From the NCBI GenBank assembly GCA_046483125.1, contig JAWODU010000019.1, positions 1 to 64,000 of the forward strand: a stretch of 64,000 nucleotides of DNA, in the 5' to 3' direction. Shown here piece after piece: positions 58,037 through 64,000 of this stretch (its first letter is position 1; each line of letters begins with the position of its first letter). The notes below the pieces were generated by a model. The model was not told where the DNA came from. It did not search any database and saw only the letters and a program-made list of their open reading frames with translations. The DNA is from JAWODU01 sp046483125 (GTDB lineage: Bacteria > Verrucomicrobiota > Kiritimatiellia > UBA8416 > JAWODU01). Position numbers and translations under genes: made by a program.

Positions 58037-61000
58037 TTATTCCTCTTTTCCGGAGAAAAGCTTTTCGCTTTCCTTAACGTACCAGCTGTGCTGTGTGGGG
58101 TCTATATTCCGCCACCGCATCAGGGCTTTTCTCATCCTCTGCAGGAACGGTCTGTTCGTGGTGGCCCAGTTGGTGTCCTGGCCGGAAACACGGTAAATGT
58201 CCATATACAGCCTGTAGCTTTCCACCGTTTCGTCGTAGCGGGCGTTGAATATGACCTTCTGGGTCACGCCAAGGTCAAAAGGCGCCAGCGCTACCGAGTA
58301 TTCCAGGGTGTAGGCAGGACGTCCTGAATCATCCTTACTTTTATGTATTCTTTTACATGAAGCTATAAGATCGCCTATGGACTGCTCGGTAAAGTCGGAA
58401 AAATACTCGTAAAGGTAATACACGACGCCCGCGGCCAGCTCCAGCTGGTAAATAAAGGGAAACGCAACGTGCATTTTCTCTCCGTCGTTGTCGGGGAGCG
58501 ACCACTTCCGGCGTCCCGAAGGCACCGCCGTGCGCGTCGCGACGTAAGCGGGGTACACCGTCGAAAGCAGAACCAGTCCCACGGTAAACAGAATGGCCCA
58601 CACCACGATAAGCGAGGAGAAGTTTATGTTTATTCCCTGAATAAGACCCGCGGACTTCACCGCTATCGCCCCGATCTGGCCTATAAGGTACCCGCCTATG
58701 GCGCCGATGAAACTGTACACAAGGGCCTCGGCCAGGAAAAACGTGAAAATGTGCAGGGGGTTCAGGCCTATGGCGTTGTAAACGGCTATCTCCGAACGCC
58801 GCTCATACACGGTCCCCAGCATCGTGTTGAAAATAATCAGCCCCGCTATCAGAAGGGGTATTACAAGTCTTGATACCCCGCCTATGGTGGTCCTGTAACT
58901 GCTCCCCACGTAGTAAACCCCCTGGTCCGTGTCCTGCTCGGCGTCTTCCCCGAGCCTGAACGGTTCCCGGCTCCCCAAGAAGAACTTCGCCCCGGTTATG
59001 CCCAGCAGAAAGTCCGCGGCCTCCCACAGCGCGGTGTCGCTACGTTCCTCTTTTCTTGTCCGGAGCCTTATGGAAACCGTGTAGGGGTCCGCGTCCATGT
59101 CTTCGGCAAGTTCCGCGGGCAGGAGTACCAGCGAAGCCATATCTATTGTGGACATCCCAACGTAGTCGGTATCGGATTCTTCAACCCCCTGGGATTTCTG
59201 CTGTGCCTCGGCTGCCTTTTCCTGAAACGGAACCAGGGGAAGCTTCGGATCCAGGTCCCGCAGAGCGCGGTACCTGCTGTCGTCAAGGATACCCGCCACC
59301 TTCAGGTCCCGGCCAAGGAACCGGACGTACGTTTCCCCGGCGTCATCCGGATGGAGCCCCAGCGCCTCGGCCATGGCCGCGGTTATTATGATTTCCTCCG
59401 CGCACGGCCCCGAAAAGAACTCACCGCCCAGAAGAGGAAACGGGCCCAGGAAATACCTGTCTTCCTGAGGCAGGCCCACTACCGCTTTCACGTCGACATT
59501 CTGCGCTTCTTCGCCCGCGAGATCGAGCCTCCAAGTAATGCGCGCATCCTTGGCGCCCCTCGGCGGCAGTTTGATCCTGCGGACAAGTACCTGGGCTTTC
59601 CCGGTAAAGAGCGTGTTAAAAACTTCCGCGGTGGCCTCGTCCATGGATTTACCGCCGGGAGCGCGGTAAAAGAGTCCCGTATAGGGGCTGTTTTCGGACT
59701 TCGATATGAGGGTCGGCTTCGCCTTCCTGGATACGCTGGAAAATGCCAGCATGGTGAATACCACCAGCACGATGGTTCCCGTGGTCAGCGAGGTGCGCAC
59801 CCTGCGGCGCTTCATGTTGTTTACGCCGATAATCATCGCCGTCTGTCCCACGGTTCCGTAAGCCACGTCGAATTCCATACTGCCGGAGGTCTTGAACAGA
59901 AGTTCCATTTCGGTCTGGAACCGCTTCTTCAGAACCCAGGCTATAAACAATCCCATGGCTCCCAGAACGAAGGCTATGAATATGGCCTCTGCGTTCATTG
60001 CTATGGCAAACGCCGGGTGGATAAAGCGGAACCCGACGTATGTGACCAGAAACAGGAGTGTAAATGCCCCCAGTTCGTGCTGAAGCTTGGTGAAATTGAA
60101 AATCAGCTTCTGAAGAAAATAACAGAACGGCACCATCATCGCCATGTACAGCATGATCGCCTTGAGCATGTCCGCGTTCATGCCCCTTATCTGGGAGTAC
60201 GCCTTCACTTCCGCGCCCAGCGCCCCGTAAAGCGCGAGAAGGTATCCGGTGTGGTCCCGCTGGGCTTTTTCGGCTTCCATTCGATTGAGGGCGGATTTTC
60301 CCTTTTCAAGAAAAGTATCCAGGAGTTCGTTGGCGACGCCCTTCATTTCGTTCTTGCGGTAACGGTTGAGTTTGTCCATGTCCCGCGCCGCGACGGCGAA
60401 GAAATCCGCTCCAAGCTCTTCGGCGTTTTTATATCCGTAACCCCCCGGCTCCTTTTCCTTGGGATTGAGCGCGCACCTTTTATTTCCGGTAAGCAGGAGC
60501 AGGCGGTCTTCATGGAATCCCTCCTGCTTTTTCTTCCACAGGTAAACCGCCACCGGCCCCGTGGAAACATGGCTTTTCGCGGGCGAAAGTGAAATCGCCC
60601 CGTGCACCCCGTATTCCTCCGGCTCCGACTGCATCTGGGCGCTCTTGGGCCACCATTGATCAACTTTAACCTGGGAGCTTCCCGCCAGGGTCGGATCCTT
60701 GCGGGTATAAACCGGGAACTCCCTGCATGGGAACATGGGCAGGGTGGTACTCGGCCCGGGCACTATGTTGCTGGTAATTTCTTCGGATTCCTGGACCCGT
60801 CCCTTGTCGATGGTGTGGGTGACTTTTCTGAAACCTTCGCCCATGCGGTATGCCGTGGAACAAAGCTGGCCGTCATTGAGGCCGTAAATGTACGTGGAGC
60901 CGCTTATGTCGGTAATAGCCGGGTAGCAGTTGACGACGTCACCGTCAACAAGCGGAGGAACAAGCGTGTTCCCGCCGGGATAAAGGGTCACCATACAGCC

Positions 61001-63421
61001 GGGCACCGGAAGATCCGGACTGCCCTGCGAAGAGAACTCGTCGATGGCGTAGGTGCGGACCAGCGTTGACCACAGCCAGTACTGGTGCTTTCGTTCGACC
61101 TTTCCGATGGTGTCCGGAGAAGCCAGTACGGGCTCGTCTATCAGCCGGGGAAGGTAGCGGCTCAGCCATTCCATGTTCCGTTCCGCCGTGTCTGAATCCA
61201 GTCTTTCGGCCGTGTCCGCCGGGCTGAATGCGGCCCCCTCGTTCACAAACACTCCTTTAAGGGCCATCGCCGGTGTCCGGCCCGAATGGAACACCGCCGA
61301 GGGTGATTCCCATCCCGGGAAAAAACGTTTCTGGCTCTTGCCCGCGGCTCCGCCCAGGGTTTCCAGGAACGGACTTTTCTCTGTTCCCGTTTCTTCGTCT
61401 ATCTCGCCGGCGACACGCAGGCACAGGTTCCCCAGCCCCCTTTCCCAGTCGGTGGTAACGTTGGGGTCCAGGGAACAGAAACCCGCCTGCTCCGCGCGCC
61501 AGTTCATGTCCAGGTTTATAACCAGGGCCACCTGCCGCATCTGGAGGGCTTCGCGCAGATTGTCATTCGATGTATCAAGCGACAGCACCTCTTCTTTTTT
61601 CCGCTCGAACTCCCCGAACCTCTCGACCAGCGTGTCCCGGTAATCCTTCAGAATGTTCCTGTGGATATCGCTGAGCGCGATTTCACGGTAGCGCACCTTG
61701 CTTCGTCCGATGCCCACGTCAATTTTGTTGAAAAGCCTCAATACTTTTGCCAGATCATCTTTTCTTTTTATGGCTTTTTTCCGCAGATCTTCCAGGCGCT
61801 CATCATCCATATCTTCCACGCGGGCTAAATCAAGAAGGCGCAGTTTCGACATGTTGAGTTCACGCTTGGCCTTTGTCTGGAGCTTGTCCTTGACCGGAAG
61901 CCTTTTCCCCGTGCTGGCGTCCATCTCGCTGCGCCATTCCTCCAGGAGTTTTTCGTCGTCGAACACCGTCTTCGCCCGCCTGAGAAGGATGAATATTTTC
62001 TCGGCGGGCCATTGCTTCATTTCCTCGACGTGACGCCGGTCCTTTTTGAGCATCCGGATCGCCTCGCTGTCCGTGGAAAACATGGCCAGAAATCCGCCGG
62101 CTTCTTTGGACAGTTCCTCGACTACACGGTCTATTGCGGCATAAACGTCTTCGGCGTCGAACTCGGAAAGATCAAGCTTCCAGTCTATTTCCGGCACCGG
62201 CTGAAGTTCGATCTCCGAGGTGTCTTTTTCCTGATCCTCCAGCCGCTCAAGTTCGTTTCTTCTTTCCTCGAGCAGTTTCTCGTGCTCGGCTTCGCGTTTT
62301 TCCTGCTGGATCTCGTCAAGTCTGCCCATGATTTCCACGGCGGCGTAAAGGTCCGAAGCCGGTATGTCCACCGGTTCGAGCTTGAGCAGGCTGTACTTAT
62401 CGTGAAAAAGCCTGGCTATCCGCATTTCCGTGCCGATGGAGTCTCTGAATTTGGCGATATCTTTCATACCGGCCAGAAGGTGCCATGCCAGGACGCGCTC
62501 TCCCCGGAAGTTCTGAGTATGGGCGTTCACGGCGCAGAGCAGGACCGTCCGGGCCGGCGGCTCCCGGCGAAGTTTTTCGAGAATCTCCAGCAGAAGGCAG
62601 AGGTTTCCCGCCCCCTGGGCGCCCCAGGACCTGTCGGGCACCGCGGAGGCGGCGTCCAGCGGGGCGGTAATCACCACCACTTCCCGTCCGAGGTCAGGGT
62701 CGTTTCCCGGTATCAATACCCAGGGGCTTTCGAGCACGCTGTTGGTCCAGATCGATGGAGAAGAATGGACCCGGCATTCGAGTTCGCCGCCGCCTTCCCC
62801 GCACAGTTCCCGGAGCACAAGCCCGTCCGAATGCGTAAGGAAAAACCGGGGAAATCCGACTTCGGTATTGTAAATCTTGGACAGGGAATCTTTGTACTGG
62901 TACCTGCCCTCGCCCAGCCCCATGAAGATAACACCCGCCGGATTAAACCTCAGAAGGTCCAGCCACGCGCCGCCGCAGTCGTAATCCATAAGGAAAAAAG
63001 CCCGGTCCAGTTCAATTCCGTTCACCGCCTTCAGGTCCCGGTACCCGCCCTTACGAAGGTCCACGAGACGGGTTGTTACGGTATCGCGAGGCAGGTTCCC
63101 GGGCCGCATGAGAGTGGGATGCATTACCGACAGGTTCACAGGGAGGGCGCCTTCGGCTTCAAGCCGCCCGCTCCCCGGCTCAAAGACCGGGGCTGTGAAC
63201 CGGATTACCCCGTTGGTGAACCCGGAATCCGCGAAAACGCCCGCGACTTCCCGCTGAAGAGCGAGATTCCCCTTCATTCCCGGAGCGCGGGGCTGTGCGG
63301 AAATGCTCTCCATGTCGGCGGAGAACCCCGCAAAAGCCGCGGAGACGCCCTGCAGAAGTGCAATGGAACACAACCATGAAAAACAGCGGACCACCGCTGA
63401 TCCTGCCCGGCCTGAATGCAC
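58037..63421 (-). CDS. M28-peptidase-like / coiled-coil / FtsX-type permease fusion
   Basis: A 1794-residue protein from a GTG at 63421 with AGGGGG upstream. A signal peptide (ending near residue 31) is followed by an ectodomain of about 350 residues whose ITAPLDAAS (251-259) and GAQGAGNLCLLLEILEKL (267-284) match the M28 aminopeptidase core. However, the first ligand His is Pro254 and the bridging Asp position lies in GAGN, so it looks inactive. A Lys/Glu-rich coiled coil covers about 370-640. After two more domains comes a cluster of membrane segments at about 1130-1260. A C-terminal FtsX/MacB-like permease (IPLLIAGLIIFNTMLGTVYE, then RRSEIAVYNAIGLNPLHIFT) is at about 1480-1640, with a soluble tail. 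No ABC ATPase is present in the window. It heads an OPT-like gene pair. Confidence 0.8.
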   Translation of the reverse strand: MHSGRAGSAVVRCFSWLCSIALLQGVSAAFAGFSADMESISAQPRAPGMKGNLALQREVAGVFADSGFTNGVIRFTAPVFEPGSGRLEAEGALPVNLSVMHPTLMRPGNLPRDTVTTRLVDLRKGGYRDLKAVNGIELDRAFFLMDYDCGGAWLDLLRFNPAGVIFMGLGEGRYQYKDSLSKIYNTEVGFPRFFLTHSDGLVLRELCGEGGGELECRVHSSPSIWTNSVLESPWVLIPGNDPDLGREVVVITAPLDAASAVPDRSWGAQGAGNLCLLLEILEKLRREPPARTVLLCAVNAHTQNFRGERVLAWHLLAGMKDIAKFRDSIGTEMRIARLFHDKYSLLKLEPVDIPASDLYAAVEIMGRLDEIQQEKREAEHEKLLEERRNELERLEDQEKDTSEIELQPVPEIDWKLDLSEFDAEDVYAAIDRVVEELSKEAGGFLAMFSTDSEAIRMLKKDRRHVEEMKQWPAEKIFILLRRAKTVFDDEKLLEEWRSEMDASTGKRLPVKDKLQTKAKRELNMSKLRLLDLARVEDMDDERLEDLRKKAIKRKDDLAKVLRLFNKIDVGIGRSKVRYREIALSDIHRNILKDYRDTLVERFGEFERKKEEVLSLDTSNDNLREALQMRQVALVINLDMNWRAEQAGFCSLDPNVTTDWERGLGNLCLRVAGEIDEETGTEKSPFLETLGGAAGKSQKRFFPGWESPSAVFHSGRTPAMALKGVFVNEGAAFSPADTAERLDSDTAERNMEWLSRYLPRLIDEPVLASPDTIGKVERKHQYWLWSTLVRTYAIDEFSSQGSPDLPVPGCMVTLYPGGNTLVPPLVDGDVVNCYPAITDISGSTYIYGLNDGQLCSTAYRMGEGFRKVTHTIDKGRVQESEEITSNIVPGPSTTLPMFPCREFPVYTRKDPTLAGSSQVKVDQWWPKSAQMQSEPEEYGVHGAISLSPAKSHVSTGPVAVYLWKKKQEGFHEDRLLLLTGNKRCALNPKEKEPGGYGYKNAEELGADFFAVAARDMDKLNRYRKNEMKGVANELLDTFLEKGKSALNRMEAEKAQRDHTGYLLALYGALGAEVKAYSQIRGMNADMLKAIMLYMAMMVPFCYFLQKLIFNFTKLQHELGAFTLLFLVTYVGFRFIHPAFAIAMNAEAIFIAFVLGAMGLFIAWVLKKRFQTEMELLFKTSGSMEFDVAYGTVGQTAMIIGVNNMKRRRVRTSLTTGTIVLVVFTMLAFSSVSRKAKPTLISKSENSPYTGLFYRAPGGKSMDEATAEVFNTLFTGKAQVLVRRIKLPPRGAKDARITWRLDLAGEEAQNVDVKAVVGLPQEDRYFLGPFPLLGGEFFSGPCAEEIIITAAMAEALGLHPDDAGETYVRFLGRDLKVAGILDDSRYRALRDLDPKLPLVPFQEKAAEAQQKSQGVEESDTDYVGMSTIDMASLVLLPAELAEDMDADPYTVSIRLRTRKEERSDTALWEAADFLLGITGAKFFLGSREPFRLGEDAEQDTDQGVYYVGSSYRTTIGGVSRLVIPLLIAGLIIFNTMLGTVYERRSEIAVYNAIGLNPLHIFTFFLAEALVYSFIGAIGGYLIGQIGAIAVKSAGLIQGININFSSLIVVWAILFTVGLVLLSTVYPAYVATRTAVPSGRRKWSLPDNDGEKMHVAFPFIYQLELAAGVVYYLYEYFSDFTEQSIGDLIASCKRIHKSKDDSGRPAYTLEYSVALAPFDLGVTQKVIFNARYDETVESYRLYMDIYRVSGQDTNWATTNRPFLQRMRKALMRWRNIDPTQHSWYVKESEKLFSGKEE

Positions 63422-63463
63422 TGTGCCCCCTATCCGATTTACGCCCGGCGGCGCGTCCCCTGC

Positions 63464-63853
63464 TTATCCGGCAGCCGTTTCTTCCCGTTTCAGCATGACG
63501 CTCACCAGATTGCGTTTCATGAGTATTTTTATGAAGGCCACGACCCCGAGTTCCGATTCCCGGTAGCTCATGCCGAACTGCTTCTGAAAAGCGCGGATTA
63601 TCTCAAGAACGGTTCGTTCGTGATCTATGTTATCCACTACAAAACTACCGAATTCATCCAGCTCAAACCGCTTGTTTATGACCCGCGGCCGGAATCTTTC
63701 GAGAAAATGGTTCCGCCTGGTTTCCCTGATTTTAACACTGGACAAGCCTGAATCGGCCTTCTCGATTTTGACATTGTCCGAAATCACGGGCACCCCGGCC
63801 AGGGCGGCGCGGCGATCGATGCTGTTTCTGTGCCTTTTCCAGAATAAAGACAT
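63464..63853 (-). CDS. PqqD-like (RRE-fold) small protein
   Basis: A 129-residue protein. Residues 50-120 match the PqqD/RRE winged-helix: FRPRVINKRFELDEFGSFVV, then DNIDHERTVLEIIRAFQKQF and ESELGVVAFIKILMKRNLV. PqqD-type domains commonly bind leader peptides of modified peptides, but are also used as partners in unrelated systems. The N-terminal 45 residues are basic (SLFWKRHRNSIDRR). It is the first gene of the operon, 42 bases before the giant FtsX fusion. No peptide gene or radical-SAM enzyme is visible nearby. Confidence 0.8.
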   Translation of the reverse strand: MSLFWKRHRNSIDRRAALAGVPVISDNVKIEKADSGLSSVKIRETRRNHFLERFRPRVINKRFELDEFGSFVVDNIDHERTVLEIIRAFQKQFGMSYRESELGVVAFIKILMKRNLVSVMLKREETAAG

Positions 63854-63947
63854 TCTTTGAGTTCCCCCGGCCGCGGCTCCGGCGGTTTTTTCTTGCCGCC
63901 CTGTTGCCGGGGCCCTATTAGAAACTTGCCCGGTTGAGTAATTCCAT

Positions 63948-63977
63948 GATATATGAAGTTTTCCTGGGTCAGGTCAA
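63948..63977 (-). promoter_or_regulatory. Candidate sigma-70 promoter of the PqqD-FtsX-OPT operon
   Basis: On the minus strand TTGACC (63977-63972) and TATATC (63953-63948) are spaced 18 bases, about 95 bases before the PqqD start. The leader between them and the gene holds a GGCGG ... CCGCC hairpin at 63881-63900 that could be an attenuator or a folding accident. Confidence 0.45.
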
Positions 63978-64000
63978 GACGGATTCGAGACTAATGGAAA

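Noticed and set aside
62012..63379. 455-residue plus-strand frame opposite the FtsX fusion
   Set aside because: Antisense shadow of a GC-rich gene; no ribosome site and no recognisable domain.

Overview
The window is GC-rich bacterial chromosome with short intergenic gaps, long co-directional gene runs and frequent ATGA-type overlaps between neighbours. No rRNA or conserved ribosomal cluster is present, so the lineage can only be inferred. Two MttB-family methyltransferases, large OPT-like membrane proteins beside a giant FtsX-type permease, a short secretin-N-domain protein, a 2-kilo-residue ConA/LamG-type exported protein and anaerobe-style genes (rubredoxin, a single-cluster ferredoxin, an Fe-S aldo/keto reductase) together suggest an uncultured, probably anaerobic member of the Planctomycetota-Verrucomicrobiota-Lentisphaerota-Kiritimatiellota assemblage. 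This is inference from gene content, not a phylogeny.

Layout. (1) 0.2-9.8 kb, minus strand: a fatty-acid/polyketide-type cassette (ketosynthase, a catalytically dead ketosynthase partner, a ketoreductase and a stand-alone lipoyl/subunit-binding protein) translationally coupled to a giant exported ConA-like protein. (2) 9.9-21.8 kb, mostly housekeeping on the minus strand: lipoprotein esterase, purL (TTG start), thiE, a DUF151/UVR protein, a Kef-type antiporter with a PTS IIA-like protein, a class IV aminotransferase, lipA and tRNA-Thr(TGT). Modular dispersed repeats fill several of these gaps. (3) 21.9-24.2 kb: a small accessory island next to the tRNA with a DUF6941-small protein-MazF operon, a RelE/antitoxin pair, a decayed hicBA locus and a DruA-like (DUF4338) remnant. 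(4) 24.3-32.5 kb: a GH3-family enzyme, a serine-palmitoyltransferase-like alpha-oxoamine synthase coupled to a GNAT-fold protein, ferredoxin, a QIG-repeat surface protein, nadA, a short pyruvate kinase and an anchored protein of unknown function.

(5) 32.4-49.2 kb, minus strand: a nearly gap-free run of twelve genes that reads as a compatible-solute operon. In order of transcription: two MttB-family methyltransferases, a SAM methyltransferase, a sucrose-phosphate-synthase-like GT4, a GT4-GalT fusion, a sucrose-phosphatase-like HAD enzyme, a glycine-betaine/choline-type ABC transporter (ATPase, permease, binding lipoprotein), an asparagine synthetase lacking its N-terminal Cys, an STN-domain protein and a GH94-like protein. 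(6) 49.5-51.9 kb: a truncated ZIP transporter, rubredoxin, a TIGR02757 protein and an Fe-S aldo/keto reductase.

(7) 52.0-63.9 kb, minus strand: the best candidate for an undescribed system. A promoter-like site precedes a PqqD-like protein, a 1794-residue fusion of a degenerate M28-peptidase-like ectodomain, coiled coil and FtsX-type permease, two large OPT-like multi-pass proteins (one with a coiled-coil insertion of about 340 residues), and a soluble 305-residue protein of unknown family. The genes look like one secretion, transport or envelope machine whose ATPase and substrate are not in the window.
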